A stretch of DNA of 64,000 nt, taken from contig NZ_AP028067.1 of NCBI RefSeq assembly GCF_030297155.1, positions 1,984,001 through 2,048,000 of the forward strand. Direction: 5' to 3'. Shown one piece after another: positions 9,639 to 19,888 of the stretch. Origin of the DNA: Vibrio sp. FE10 (lineage in GTDB: Bacteria; Pseudomonadota; Gammaproteobacteria; Enterobacterales; Vibrionaceae). A program made the translations under genes and the position numbers. Under the pieces are notes generated by a model. That model did no database searches. It had not been told where the DNA came from and saw only the letters and a list, made by a program, of their open reading frames with translations. Every line of letters starts with the position of its first letter. Position 1 is the stretch's first letter.

Positions 9639-10322
9639 TTATCGGATGCGATTGAGTACCGCAAACATGTCTCCCTCTTCACCTTGAAGCGTCAACACAT
9701 CACTGTTCAATGTGTAACGAGTGCCATGCTCACCATTCTCATAAAGCAACACCAACTGGTCACCTTCGGTGTAATACACTCCGCGACGAATAACTTCACC
9801 ACCTTCCTCATCTGATACTCGGAACATGAATATAAAGTCAGGTTGTAGGACTAAATCCATTTTTTGAATGTTACTCGCACGCAAGTCGCTTCCAGACAGT
9901 TCGGCGCTTGACCATATTCCCGCTAAAGCGTTTGGCAAAGCCTTAGTGAACATAACACCGTTAAGGTTCAGCATATTATGGTTGCTGCTGTAGGCGTAAA
10001 CCTGAGGCTCTGAGGTGTTCAAACCCAAAATAATGGTGTCTTCATTGGCGTTATACAAACCTTCCCAATGATCCACACTGTAATCTTTCTTTTGGATATC
10101 GATAGTGAATGAGTAATTTGAATCGAGAGTGAGTTTGATTGCTCTAAAGTTTTCAGTACCTTGCTCAGGATCTGGATTCATCAAATACCAATCGCCAAGC
10201 AACAGAGGAAGGTCAAAATGAGATAGATTACTATCACTTTTTGATTGTTGGTTGCTCGAAGCTACCTCGCTCCCAAAAGCAACAAAACTTAAACAAGATA
10301 AAATTAGTAGAATCCATTTCAT
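9639..10322 (-). CDS. Predicted secreted protein of unknown function
   Basis: A 227-residue protein that I do not recognise. It begins with a signal-peptide-like stretch (MKWILLILSCLSFVAFGS), with a likely signal peptidase I site near residue 18. A cysteine at position 10 is too close to the start to make a convincing lipobox. The mature part is rich in beta-strand-like segments; two blocks of roughly 90 residues look alike (LTLDSNYSFTIDI and DLVLQPDFIFMFRV, each followed by a GLYN or GVYY turn), suggesting an internal duplication of a lipocalin-like or calycin-like unit. The ATG at 10322 is preferred because GAGGGGG lies 7-8 bases upstream and the signal peptide begins there; the frame itself is open 46 codons further. 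Convergent or co-directional partners are absent. Confidence 0.7.
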   Translation of the reverse strand: MKWILLILSCLSFVAFGSEVASSNQQSKSDSNLSHFDLPLLLGDWYLMNPDPEQGTENFRAIKLTLDSNYSFTIDIQKKDYSVDHWEGLYNANEDTIILGLNTSEPQVYAYSSNHNMLNLNGVMFTKALPNALAGIWSSAELSGSDLRASNIQKMDLVLQPDFIFMFRVSDEEGGEVIRRGVYYTEGDQLVLLYENGEHGTRYTLNSDVLTLQGEEGDMFAVLNRIR

Positions 10323-10547
10323 ACGCGCCCCCTCGTTTTCTTTAAGCTTAGGCACGTAATGAATAGAATGCGAAAAAATATGATCCAAGTCACTAAATTT
10401 TAAGTGCGAAGTAACCAAATTTTTAAGTACGAAGTAACTGGGTGACACAATCACTCGCAAAAACAGGCTTTAAATATGAGCTATTCAGAAGATATCGTAG
10501 TGCTAATGAGCAAATAAACACCACTATCCTTGTCAAATCGCAGATAC

Positions 10548-10576
10548 AAAAAAGCGAGCCTAAGCTCGCTTTTTAA
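10548..10576 (-). terminator. Terminator of the prc-proQ unit
   Basis: AAAAAAGCGAGC, a four-base loop, and GCTCGCTTTTT form a symmetrical stem with T-runs readable on both strands, about 30 bases after the prc stop codon. Only the minus-strand direction has a gene in front of it. Confidence 0.85.
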
Positions 10577-10607
10577 ATTCGTCACCTTTAACAAGGCACG
10601 TTAGCGT

Positions 10608-12602
10608 CTATTTCTTTATCATGTCCAGCATGATAGCAACCGACTCATCAAGATAAGCATCTGGGGCTTCGTAGTCTTTAGGAATATCATCTAACGTTTT
10701 AAATACCTCTAATTTAGCGGCTTTTTGACGTTGATTGATACGCTCTAGACGAAGCACATCCGCATCATCACTCTCTTGCTTACGTACCTTTTCATTCAAA
10801 GAAAGGTCGTTATCGTCTTTATCTGCCTTATATTTTTCAATATCTTGCGCGATAAAGCCAAATTCCATGTCAGTAGCAATGCGAGCTTGGTGTTGGGCAG
10901 TTAAAGCAACTATCTTGTCATCGTTACGCTGTAACACTGAGTAGTTTGCTTTATCAATACTGTCCCAAGGTAGAGCATTATCTTCAACACTTTCACCCGT
11001 ATCTGCTGGATCAATTGGTGTTGGGTAAGCAATATCAGGTACTACCCCTTTGTTTTGCGTACTGCCACCATTGATTCGGTAGAATTTCTGGATAGTGTAT
11101 TGAACGTAGCCCAACTCTTTGTCAAACAAATCATAGATATGATTCAAAGAGCGATGTTGTTGCACCGTTCCTTTACCGAAAGAGTTTTCGCCAAGGATAA
11201 TTGCACGACCGTAATCTTGCATCGCTGCTGCAAAAATCTCAGAAGCTGAGGCACTGTAGCGATTCACCAATACCGTTAATGGACCTTGGTAGCTGATTTC
11301 GCCGTCGGTGTCACTGTTCACTTTAACACGACCGTAGCTATCGCGAACCTGAACAACAGGTCCCTCTTTGATAAATAAACCAGAGAGTTCGGTTGCTTCA
11401 GTCAGTGCACCACCACCGTTGTTTCGAAGATCAACGATAATACCTTCAACACCTTGCTGTTTAAGCTCAGTGATCAGTTTATCGGTATCTTTAGAAAGGC
11501 CAACATAGAAACTTGGTACTTCAAGAACACCAATCTTCTTGCCATCTTTCTCGATAACTTCAGATTTAACGGCACGGTCTTCTAGACGAATCTTGTCGCG
11601 TACAATTGTGACAACGTGACTTTTTGCGTCATTACCTTCCGGCAAGATCTGTAGCTTAACTTTGGTCCCTTTCGGGCCCTTAATCAGTTGTACTACGTCG
11701 TCTAAACGCCAGCCGATAACATCAACAACCTCTTCGCCATCTTGACCAACACCGACAATGCGATCACCATCACTCAATTGTTTGCTGTTTGACGCAGGGC
11801 CACCAGCAACTAACGAGCGAATAACGGTATAGTCGTCAGTCATCTGAAGCACAGCACCAATACCTTCCAAAGATAGATTCATCTCTGATTGGAATTGTTC
11901 TGCATTTCTTGGAGAAAGGTAACTGGTGTGAGGATCAACTTCACGCGCAAATGCGTTCATGTAGATTTGGAAAGCATCTTCATTATGCGATTGCGTAATA
12001 CGCTTCATCGCATTGTTGTAACGCTTTTCCAAAACCTCTTGAATCTCTGGCCACTCTTTACCAGTAAGTTTTAGATTCAACGCGTCGTATTTAACACGCT
12101 TTCTCCAAAGCTCATTCACTTCGGTGATATCTTTCGGCCACTCTGCTTCACTACGATTGAGCTCAATACTTTCATCGGTATCAAACTTAATCTCAGTATC
12201 TAGCAAAGACAGCGCATACTGAAAACGTTCAAAACGCTTCTGCATGGAAAGATTATAAACATCGAAAGCAATCTGGTTATTACCCGCTTTCAGCTGATCA
12301 TCAATTTGCACAGATGAAGAGGAGAAAGAGTCAATATCAGCTTGAGTGAAGATATTACGATTATAATCCAGCATCTCTAAATAACGATTAAAGATAGCTT
12401 GAGAGAAATCATCGTTGAGATTGAAGTGTTTATAGTGAGAACGAGTAAATCGAGAAGTAACACGTTTACTAGCAGTTTCGTGTTGGACCTCAGGAGCGAG
12501 TAAAGGTAAATCGTCCTGATCTAATTTGGCTTCAAGAGCCTGAGCTGAAGCTGCTAGACAAAAGCTAGCAGCAATCAGTGTCAATTTTGAACGGCATTTC
12601 AT
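10608..12602 (-). CDS. prc: Tail-specific periplasmic protease Prc (Tsp)
   Basis: Periplasmic S41-family serine protease that degrades proteins with apolar C-termini and, in E. coli, acts with NlpI on the murein hydrolase MepS and on penicillin-binding protein 3. It has 664 residues, close to the E. coli length. A signal peptide (MKCRSKLTLIAASFCLAASA, cut after AQA) is followed by the N-terminal helical domain, a PDZ domain at about residues 240-325 (LEGIGAVL, DRIVGVGQ), and the protease core with the nucleophile serine in NRYSASASE near residue 450 and the general-base lysine in SFGKGTVQQ near 472. It lies 17 bases downstream of proQ and is probably co-transcribed with it, as in E. coli. Confidence 0.97.
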   Translation of the reverse strand: MKCRSKLTLIAASFCLAASAQALEAKLDQDDLPLLAPEVQHETASKRVTSRFTRSHYKHFNLNDDFSQAIFNRYLEMLDYNRNIFTQADIDSFSSSSVQIDDQLKAGNNQIAFDVYNLSMQKRFERFQYALSLLDTEIKFDTDESIELNRSEAEWPKDITEVNELWRKRVKYDALNLKLTGKEWPEIQEVLEKRYNNAMKRITQSHNEDAFQIYMNAFAREVDPHTSYLSPRNAEQFQSEMNLSLEGIGAVLQMTDDYTVIRSLVAGGPASNSKQLSDGDRIVGVGQDGEEVVDVIGWRLDDVVQLIKGPKGTKVKLQILPEGNDAKSHVVTIVRDKIRLEDRAVKSEVIEKDGKKIGVLEVPSFYVGLSKDTDKLITELKQQGVEGIIVDLRNNGGGALTEATELSGLFIKEGPVVQVRDSYGRVKVNSDTDGEISYQGPLTVLVNRYSASASEIFAAAMQDYGRAIILGENSFGKGTVQQHRSLNHIYDLFDKELGYVQYTIQKFYRINGGSTQNKGVVPDIAYPTPIDPADTGESVEDNALPWDSIDKANYSVLQRNDDKIVALTAQHQARIATDMEFGFIAQDIEKYKADKDDNDLSLNEKVRKQESDDADVLRLERINQRQKAAKLEVFKTLDDIPKDYEAPDAYLDESVAIMLDMIKK

Positions 12603-12619
12603 GCGTAGGAGTATCTCCT

Positions 12620-13243
12620 TTAAGCGCGCAAGTGCTCCGCTTTAACAACCATTTGTAGGCCGTTTGCTAACTGAACACGTACATCTTCCTTATTGATTTC
12701 AACAATGGTCGCAGCCATGTTTCCTGTACCCATGTTCACATTTACTTCTTTGCCAGCGATGAATTCATCGGCGTTCAAAGCGCGTGTTTCTACAGGCTTT
12801 TCTACTTTTGGTGCTTTAGGCGCTTGACGACGAGGCTGTTGAGCTTTCTTCGCCTTAGTTTTCGCTTTGCCTTCTTCACGAGCTTTCTGTGCTTGTTCTT
12901 TACGACGAGCCTGAACTTTCGCTTTGCTTTCTGCAAGTGTAGCTTTAGCGTGTTCTACGTGCTCTTCTTCTAGTGTGCCACACGCGTTGCCGTCTAGGTC
13001 AACACGATCTGCGCCAGCTTTTACGCCGTGCAGGTAACGCCATGATGATGTGTACTGTCTTAACGCTGCACGAAGCTGAGTCTTACTTACTTTTTCGTCT
13101 TCATTAAGACGTTCAGCAAGATCTTGAAAAATACCAATTTTAAGTGGTTTTGCTTCACCTTCTAGAGTAAAGCATTTAGGGAAACATTCAGCAACATATG
13201 CGATAACTTCTTTGCTGTTTTTTAACTTTTCAGTGTTTTCCAT
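12620..13243 (-). CDS. proQ: RNA chaperone ProQ
   Basis: Global RNA-binding protein of the ProQ/FinO family that stabilises small RNAs and mRNA 3' ends; in E. coli it also affects the transporter ProP. The 207 residues show the N-terminal FinO domain (about 1-120, with [25 protein letters not shown] and [16 protein letters not shown]), a lysine- and alanine-rich linker (about 120-160), and a C-terminal SH3-like domain ([20 protein letters not shown] onward). First gene of the proQ-prc unit; the 97 bases before it probably hold the promoter. Confidence 0.97.
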   Translation of the reverse strand: MENTEKLKNSKEVIAYVAECFPKCFTLEGEAKPLKIGIFQDLAERLNEDEKVSKTQLRAALRQYTSSWRYLHGVKAGADRVDLDGNACGTLEEEHVEHAKATLAESKAKVQARRKEQAQKAREEGKAKTKAKKAQQPRRQAPKAPKVEKPVETRALNADEFIAGKEVNVNMGTGNMAATIVEINKEDVRVQLANGLQMVVKAEHLRA

Positions 13244-13340
13244 GTGGGTTCCTGGTTTTTGCGGTTTTCCGCGAGCATTAAGAAAATATTTTTACGTATT
13301 ATAGAGAGATGCTTGGGAAAAACCACAGTAAGAGAATAAT

Positions 13341-13832
13341 TTATGCCTTGTTCGCGTGCGAATTAAGCACCTTTTCCACTTCAGCCATAAAAAATGTCAA
13401 TCCGTCTTCATCAATTTGAGAAAAACGACCAATATTTGGACTATCGATGTCAAGAACACCCACGACTTTACCATCGATAGAGAACGGAATAACGATTTCT
13501 GAGTTACTTGCAGCGTCACAAGCGATGTGACCTTCGAACTCATGCACATCATGAATGCGCTGAACTGTATTCGTCGCAACCGCAGTTCCACAGACTCCAC
13601 GCCCTACAGGAATTCGAACACACGCTGGCTGACCTTGGAATGGACCAAGCACAAGCTCATCTTGTTGCATTTGCTTATCTTGCTTCATTAAGTAAAAACC
13701 AGCCCAATTAAGTTCATCTAATTCCATGAACAATAGTGAGCTAATATTTGCAAGATTCGCAATTAGATCGGTTTCTGATTCAATTAATGCAACGGCTTGT
13801 TTGGTTAAGCGTTGGTAATGTTCTATTTTCAT
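13341..13832 (-). CDS. msrC: Free methionine-(R)-sulfoxide reductase (GAF domain)
   Basis: Reduces free methionine-R-sulfoxide in the cytoplasm, protecting against oxidative damage. The 163 residues form one GAF domain. Three cysteines known to matter in the E. coli enzyme (YebR) are all visible: QPACVRIPVG, GVCGTAVA and HIACDAASNSE. Downstream, VVGVLDIDSP is also typical. The ATG at 13832, with GGAAG 5 bases upstream, is preferred over an in-frame TTG at 13844. Its place next to proQ-prc on one side and letA-letB-rsmF on the other matches E. coli, except that an ABC exporter gene is inserted here. Confidence 0.93.
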   Translation of the reverse strand: MKIEHYQRLTKQAVALIESETDLIANLANISSLLFMELDELNWAGFYLMKQDKQMQQDELVLGPFQGQPACVRIPVGRGVCGTAVATNTVQRIHDVHEFEGHIACDAASNSEIVIPFSIDGKVVGVLDIDSPNIGRFSQIDEDGLTFFMAEVEKVLNSHANKA

Positions 13833-13921
13833 ATTAACTTCCAATTAAATTGAGACTTCCATTATCAAGAGAACGCAGTAAAATGCGGCCATCAAACTAA
13901 ATAGGACTTATTCTCATTACA

Positions 13922-15718
13922 ATGAACAATTCAGAAGACACTATTAGCCGTTCTTGGTTGATAACTCAAGTAAAAAAACACAAGTCCAAATTACTGTTTG
14001 CTAACTTTGTTGCCATTCTTGCAACCTTAATTAGCGTCCCTATCCCTCTGCTTATGCCACTCATGGTCGACGAAGTTTTGCTTGATAAGCCAGCTTCAGG
14101 GTTAGAGATGATGAATCACCTACTTCCAGTCTCGCTGCAAACGCCAACTGGCTATATTGCTCTTACTCTCTTGTTGGTTATCCTGATGCGCTCCGCCAGT
14201 CAGGCGCTGAATATTCTACAAGGTCGTCAATTTACTTTGGTTTCCAAAACGATCACCTACCAAATGCGTAGCAAGATGATCGATAAACTTGGCCGCATTA
14301 GCATCCGACAATACGAGACCAAAGGCAGCGGCGGTATTAATGCTCACCTTATTACAGACATAGAGACTATTGATAAGTTCATTGGTTCGACCCTTTCTAA
14401 ATTTATCATCAGCTTCTTAACGGTGCTCGGTACCGCTATCGTCTTACTCTGGTTAGAGTGGCGCTTAGGGCTGTTCATTCTACTGGTCAATCCTGTTGTT
14501 ATTTATTTTTCTCGTAAACTTGGAAGCCGTGTTAAACATCTCAAGAAATATGAGAACCAGTCTTTTGAGCGTTTTCAGAATCGCTTAGTTGAAACCTTAG
14601 ATGGCATCTATCAACTTCGTGCCGCTAATAAAGAGCGCATCTTTCTTGATGAACTGAAAGTTCAAGCAAACCAAGTAAGAATCGATGCCGATAAATACGC
14701 TTGGCAATCTGAAGCCGCAGGTCGAGTGTCCTTTTTACTGTTTCTGTTAGGCTTTGAGTTATTCCGCGCCGTCGCAATGTTGATGGTGTTATTTAGTGAT
14801 TTAACCATTGGCCAAATTTTCGCAGTCTTCGGCTACTTATGGTTCATGCTCGGCCCTGTTCAAGAGTTATTAGGCATTCAGTTTTCTTGGTATAGCGCGA
14901 AGGCAGCGCTTCAACGTATTAACGACCTACTGCTACTTGAAGAAGAGCATCGTCCGGTGAGTAAAGTGAACCCGTTCAATGAACATCAAGAAGTGACCGT
15001 CGATATTGAAGATGTTACATTCTCTTACACATTAGAAAACACTGTTTTAAATAAGCTATCCTTACATATACCCGCGGGTAAAAAGGTCGCTCTTGTCGGT
15101 GCCAGTGGTGGAGGTAAATCGACATTAATACAGTTGCTGATTGGGGTTTATCAAGCTGACTCAGGGTGTATTCGCTATAACGGAGAAACAACAGACGACA
15201 TCAGTTTTGATGTAATTCGTAATCAAATTGCCGTTGTTTTACAGCAACCTATACTTTTTAATGACACATTGAGGCATAATCTGACCCTCGGCGCCGAATA
15301 CGATGAAATGTCGCTATGGCGTGCGCTTGAAGTGTCTCAGATGCAAGATGTGATTAAGCAGCTAAGCAACGGTTTGGATACTCAAATTGGTAGGAATGGC
15401 GTTCGACTTTCTGGTGGTCAACGACAACGACTGGCCATCGCTCGTATGGTGTTGAGCAATCCGAAGTTTGTTATTCTAGATGAAGCAACATCAGCACTTG
15501 ATACAGCGACAGAGTCAGCTCTGCACAAAGCGCTAAGTGAATTTTTGAAAGATCGCACAACTTTGATCGTGGCTCATCGATTATCAGCAGTGAAACAAGC
15601 TGATTTGATCTATGTTTTAGAAGATGGACAAGTCACACAGACGGGAACACATGGTGAATTGGTTGAACAACAAGGACTTTATCAAACACTCTATGGCAGT
15701 GTGCAATCGCACGCCTGA
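13922..15718 (+). CDS. ABC exporter, fused permease and ATPase (MsbA/MDR type)
   Basis: A 598-residue half-transporter expected to work as a homodimer in the inner membrane, exporting a lipid or drug-like substrate that cannot be told from sequence. Residues 1-330 form a six-helix ABC membrane domain. The ATPase domain shows Walker A GASGGGKST (about 392), a Q-loop (VVLQQPILF), the signature LSGGQRQRLAIAR (about 496), Walker B FVILDEATSALD (about 517) and the H-loop histidine in TLIVAHR. It is divergent from msrC with about 90 bases between the start codons, and lies 66 bases before letA, without an obvious terminator between, so it may be co-transcribed with letAB. Confidence 0.88.
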   Translation: MNNSEDTISRSWLITQVKKHKSKLLFANFVAILATLISVPIPLLMPLMVDEVLLDKPASGLEMMNHLLPVSLQTPTGYIALTLLLVILMRSASQALNILQGRQFTLVSKTITYQMRSKMIDKLGRISIRQYETKGSGGINAHLITDIETIDKFIGSTLSKFIISFLTVLGTAIVLLWLEWRLGLFILLVNPVVIYFSRKLGSRVKHLKKYENQSFERFQNRLVETLDGIYQLRAANKERIFLDELKVQANQVRIDADKYAWQSEAAGRVSFLLFLLGFELFRAVAMLMVLFSDLTIGQIFAVFGYLWFMLGPVQELLGIQFSWYSAKAALQRINDLLLLEEEHRPVSKVNPFNEHQEVTVDIEDVTFSYTLENTVLNKLSLHIPAGKKVALVGASGGGKSTLIQLLIGVYQADSGCIRYNGETTDDISFDVIRNQIAVVLQQPILFNDTLRHNLTLGAEYDEMSLWRALEVSQMQDVIKQLSNGLDTQIGRNGVRLSGGQRQRLAIARMVLSNPKFVILDEATSALDTATESALHKALSEFLKDRTTLIVAHRLSAVKQADLIYVLEDGQVTQTGTHGELVEQQGLYQTLYGSVQSHA

Positions 15719-15784
15719 TGTTTGTCGTTCTAGTAAGTTAAGTCACTGCGATGTTTTGACCAACGCTTCTACTCGGGAGGTCTT

Positions 15785-17095
15785 GTGACCTCCCCCTCTC
15801 ATCCTGTCACTTCTGAGCCATTACCGAGCGTTCAGCCATCATCCGAACCTTCACAAGGTAAACACTTGTGCGACAGCAGCTCTGTACGACTATGCCAGGG
15901 CTGTGAACTCCCAATAGACAAGATGGACATCCCACATGGGAAGTCAGCTTACTGCCCTAGGTGCGGAACTCAATTATATCGCGGAGGCACACCTAGTCTC
16001 TCTGGAAACCTAGCCATCGCAATCACCTGCTTATTGCTATTTATTCCTTCGCACTTCTTTGAATTCATCAGTATCCGTCTAATCGGCGTCATGATACCAG
16101 CAACACTGCCATCGGGTGTGTTCACCTTAATGGGAGAAGGCTTCCCACTGCTTGGGTTACTCATTTTATTTTGTAGCTCTATCGCGCCGTTCCTTGTTTG
16201 TACTTCTGTACTGATCACACACGCATCATTACGTTTTAAAATTTTCACCCCGTTTCGTTACTCATTAGCGATTATCCAAACCTTAAAGCATTGGATGATG
16301 TTGGATGTGTTTTTGGTGAGTGTGGCCATCTCGTGTTTCAAACTACAAGACTATTCCGATATTTTTGTTGGCCCCGGTTTAATTGGATTGATTCTACTGC
16401 AGTTATTCAGCGTTCTACTGGTGAGCCGCATTAGTGTGCGACGTTACTGGGAAGCTTGGGCAAAAGAATCAGACTACTCTTTTACAGAAAGCAAAAATGT
16501 TCACTGTCACAACTGCCATCTATCTCAGCCTGAAGGTAACGCTTGTGTACGTTGTCACCATGACTTATATCACCGCAAGCCCTACTCTATACAAAAAACT
16601 TGGGCACTGTTATTTGCGGCTTCCGTTGCCATAATACCAGCGAACGTGATTCCAATTTCAATCGTAATCACCAACGGACAAAGGTTAGAAGACACGATCA
16701 TTTCAGGTGTCGCCTCACTCATCAATACGGATATGTACGGCATCGCAGCGATTATCTTTATTGCGAGTATCGTGGTTCCAGTAGCTAAGATTCTCGGGCT
16801 TACTTACATATTACTTTGTATTCAAATGAAACGAGCACGCTATCACAGGCAAAGAATGACCATCTATTTCATCGTGAAATGGGTAGGTAAATGGTCGGTG
16901 ATGGATCTCTTCGTTATTTCGATCATGATGACATTGGTCGACCGTGGACAAATTTTAAACTTTACACCAGGTTATGGTGCTGTGGCTTTCGGTGTCGTTG
17001 TTGTTATGACAATGCTGGCAGCGGAAAGCTTAGATCCTAGGCTAATTTGGGATAACCACACCTCTAAAGATGAGTCAGTGAATGAACAACAATAA
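15785..17095 (+). CDS. letA: LetA/PqiA-family inner-membrane protein
   Basis: Multi-pass membrane partner of the MCE protein LetB (formerly YebS), thought to move lipids into or out of the inner membrane. The 436 residues contain two PqiA-type halves, each preceded by a zinc-ribbon-like cysteine cluster (CQGCELPIDK with CPRCG near residue 40-60; CHNCHLSQPEG with CVRCHHDLY near 240-260) and followed by four hydrophobic segments. The start is a GTG with GGGAGG only 4 bases upstream. The gene overlaps letB by 14 bases, indicating translational coupling. Confidence 0.93.
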   Translation: MTSPSHPVTSEPLPSVQPSSEPSQGKHLCDSSSVRLCQGCELPIDKMDIPHGKSAYCPRCGTQLYRGGTPSLSGNLAIAITCLLLFIPSHFFEFISIRLIGVMIPATLPSGVFTLMGEGFPLLGLLILFCSSIAPFLVCTSVLITHASLRFKIFTPFRYSLAIIQTLKHWMMLDVFLVSVAISCFKLQDYSDIFVGPGLIGLILLQLFSVLLVSRISVRRYWEAWAKESDYSFTESKNVHCHNCHLSQPEGNACVRCHHDLYHRKPYSIQKTWALLFAASVAIIPANVIPISIVITNGQRLEDTIISGVASLINTDMYGIAAIIFIASIVVPVAKILGLTYILLCIQMKRARYHRQRMTIYFIVKWVGKWSVMDLFVISIMMTLVDRGQILNFTPGYGAVAFGVVVVMTMLAAESLDPRLIWDNHTSKDESVNEQQ

Positions 17096-19739
17096 CCAAT
17101 CACAAACGTCATATTCACCAGAAGTCAGAAAAAACAAAGGGATCTCTCCTTTGTGGATTCTGCCGATTCTAACCGTAGCACTTGCTGGTTGGCTGGTTAT
17201 GAAGTCAGTACACGATGCAGGGCAACGTGTGCAGATCTACTTCTCGGATGCCGCGGGGTTAGTCGCAGGGCGAACCACGATTCGCTATCAAGGCTTAGAA
17301 GTAGGTATGGTTCGCGACATCACGTTGTCCAAAGACTTATCTAGTATTTATGTCGATGCTGACATCTACCCTGAGGCTCAAAAGCTTCTTTCGAAGGGAA
17401 CGCGTTTTTGGCTAGTAAAACCAACAGCAAGCTTATCTGGCATTTCTGGTTTAGACGCCCTTGTTTCGGGTAACTATATTGCGATTCACCCTAGTGAAAC
17501 CAAAGAGAAACCAGAAACGGTGTTTCACGCCTTGGAATCGTCACCTTCTGACTTATTGGCATCCGAAGGTCTCAATATCTCTCTGACGACTAAAGATCTT
17601 GGCGGCGTGTCTGTCGGTTCACAAATTGTTTACCGTAAGATCCCGATTGGTGAAGTTTATAACTATCAGCTCAATGAAAATGCTAAGTCGGTAACCATTC
17701 AAGCGGCCATCAAAGACGAATACAGTCATATCATTACCGACCAAAGTCGTTTTTGGAATGTCAGCGGCTTGGGGGCGAGTATCGGCTTTTCTGGTGTTGA
17801 CGTACGATTAGAGAGCTTAAGTGCCCTACTTGGTGGTTCGATTGCTGTCGACTCCCCGGGAGAAGGCCAGCCCGTTGAAATGAACACCGAATTCAAACTC
17901 TACCCCGATCTAAAAACCGCCGGTCGTGGTATCTCAATCAAGATCGCAGTGCCAGACGACAACAAGATCAGTGCAACCGGTGCGCCTATCATGTATCGAG
18001 GCATCGAAATTGGTCAGATTACCGATCTATCGTTGAGTAAAGGTCGTGAAAACGTGGTGGCCTCTGCCGCTATCCAGCCTGCATTCAGTGACTTCTTGAA
18101 CAGTGGAAGTAAATTCGTTCTGGAAGAAGCTGAACTGTCGCTAACAGGTATGAAGAACATTGCTAACTTGGTAACAGGTAACTTCCTGACATTAGTACCT
18201 GGTGAAGGTGAAAAATCTCGTCGGTTTACCGCCATTCGCAAGAACGAGCTCAGCCAGGAGCAAGAAAAGTCTGTTGCTATTCGTCTAACCTCTAACAATT
18301 CATTTGGTTTGGATGTTGGCACCCAATTGCTTTATAAAGGCATAGCCGTTGGTTCAATCATTGATGTTGGACTAGTTGAAAGTGTTGGAACAGGTAGCGA
18401 CAAGCATGAAGTATTCATGGACGCGCTGATCGACAACCAATATGCGCACCTTATCAAAAGTAATAACCGCTTCTTCGTGACAGGCAGTGCGACGGCAGAG
18501 CTTACAGAATCAGGGTTAAGCGTCACAGTACCGCCAGCGAAACAGCTGTTGAGTGGTTCTATTAGCTTTGTGAGTGAAGGCAACAGTAAGTCTCGCTCTA
18601 ACTATCAATTATTCCAAAGTAAGTCATTAGCAGAGATCGCCAAGTTCAATCAAACTGGCTCTAAAAAGATGTCATTGTTTGCCAGTGAATTGCCTTCTAT
18701 TTCGAAAGGAAGTCCTCTGCTCTACCGTAACCTTCAAGTTGGCAGTATTTCTAACTTTCAGCTTGCAGATGGTGGCGTAAGAATCGAAGTAACCATCGAA
18801 AACCGTTACACACACTTGATCAACAAGCACACGGTGTTCTGGAATCGCTCAGGTGTTGAAGTCGATGCTTCTTTATCAGGTATCAGCATTAAAGCCGCAC
18901 CAGTTAAAACGCTGATTCAAGGTGGTATTGCCTTTGATTCACTACCAGGAATCGACAACAAGCTTGGTAACGTTTGGAAGCTATACGCCGATTCGAAATC
19001 GGCGAGAAAGTTTGGCCGCGCGATTACCATCACCTCTTCTGGCGACCAAGAAGTCAGCAAAGGCATGGCGATCAAGTATCAGGGCGTAACGGTTGGTGAA
19101 GTGACTCTCGTGATTCCGAACTTTAACAAAGGTGGTATCGAAATTACCGCTCGTGTTTTACCGGAATACGTTGAGAAAATTGCAGTCGCAAACAGCCACT
19201 TTTGGTTAGCAGAACCGGAGATCGGTCTAAACGGTATCAAAAACGTATCGGCACTCCTGTCTAAACACATCAATGTTGAACCAGGAAAAGGGGGCAAAAC
19301 CACGGCATTTAAACTCAGCCAAGGCCCCGTTCAACCTGAAGGCAAAGTGTTTACGTTGCAGAGTGAAACAAGAGGTTCGGTATCTGAAGGCACACCAATT
19401 CTATTCAGAGAACTAGAGATTGGATCTGTGATTGACGTAAAACTGGGTGAATTTGCAGACCGTATTATCTCAACCATTCAGATCAAACCTGAATACGCCT
19501 ATCTGATTCGCTCAAACAGCGTCTTTTGGAATGTATCTGGGGTTGATGTCTCTATCGGTTTATCTGGCGCAAACATCAAGGCAGGTACTGTAGATAGCTT
19601 GTTAAGAGGCGGGATTACTTTCTCAACGCCACCAACCAATGAACTCCAACCGTTGGCAGAAGAAGACCAATCTTTCTATTTATATCCTCAAGCAGAAGAT
19701 GAATGGAAATCTTGGAGAACGGCTATACCTCGCCCTTAG
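17082..19739 (+). CDS. letB: MCE-domain lipid transport tunnel protein LetB
   Basis: Forms, in E. coli, a stack of hexameric MCE rings that spans the periplasm and carries lipids between the two membranes. This protein has 885 residues (E. coli about 877). One N-terminal membrane helix (ISPLWILPILTVALAGWLVM, about 19-38) is followed by seven MCE domains; the start of each is marked by a variant of the same sentence (IRYQGLEVGMV, IVYRKIPIGEV, IMYRGIEIGQI, LLYKGIAVGSI, LLYRNLQVGSI, IKYQGVTVGEV, ILFRELEIGSV). Seven is the LetB number, whereas PqiB has three. Translationally coupled to letA. Confidence 0.96.
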   Translation: MNNNNQSQTSYSPEVRKNKGISPLWILPILTVALAGWLVMKSVHDAGQRVQIYFSDAAGLVAGRTTIRYQGLEVGMVRDITLSKDLSSIYVDADIYPEAQKLLSKGTRFWLVKPTASLSGISGLDALVSGNYIAIHPSETKEKPETVFHALESSPSDLLASEGLNISLTTKDLGGVSVGSQIVYRKIPIGEVYNYQLNENAKSVTIQAAIKDEYSHIITDQSRFWNVSGLGASIGFSGVDVRLESLSALLGGSIAVDSPGEGQPVEMNTEFKLYPDLKTAGRGISIKIAVPDDNKISATGAPIMYRGIEIGQITDLSLSKGRENVVASAAIQPAFSDFLNSGSKFVLEEAELSLTGMKNIANLVTGNFLTLVPGEGEKSRRFTAIRKNELSQEQEKSVAIRLTSNNSFGLDVGTQLLYKGIAVGSIIDVGLVESVGTGSDKHEVFMDALIDNQYAHLIKSNNRFFVTGSATAELTESGLSVTVPPAKQLLSGSISFVSEGNSKSRSNYQLFQSKSLAEIAKFNQTGSKKMSLFASELPSISKGSPLLYRNLQVGSISNFQLADGGVRIEVTIENRYTHLINKHTVFWNRSGVEVDASLSGISIKAAPVKTLIQGGIAFDSLPGIDNKLGNVWKLYADSKSARKFGRAITITSSGDQEVSKGMAIKYQGVTVGEVTLVIPNFNKGGIEITARVLPEYVEKIAVANSHFWLAEPEIGLNGIKNVSALLSKHINVEPGKGGKTTAFKLSQGPVQPEGKVFTLQSETRGSVSEGTPILFRELEIGSVIDVKLGEFADRIISTIQIKPEYAYLIRSNSVFWNVSGVDVSIGLSGANIKAGTVDSLLRGGITFSTPPTNELQPLAEEDQSFYLYPQAEDEWKSWRTAIPRP

Positions 19740-19779
19740 TGAACTGAGTTTCTACACTGAAACACACATGATTCAATTT

Positions 19780-19807
19780 AAAATGCAGCCAAACGGCTGC
19801 ATTTTTA
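19780..19807 (+). terminator. Terminator after letB
   Basis: AAATGCAGCC, loop AAAC, GGCTGCATTTTT, about 40 bases after the letB stop codon. The stem and T-run are strong on the plus strand. Confidence 0.85.
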
Positions 19808-19888
19808 TTGTTTAAAGCAAATTTGGTTTAGGACAATCTCATTTTGCTTTAAACTGCGCGCATTAACGCTATAAATCGAGATACCCTT

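Noticed and set aside
10323..10460. N-terminal extension of the secreted protein to 10460
   Set aside because: The signal peptide and a strong ribosome site both point to the ATG at 10322; the extension would place the signal sequence internally.
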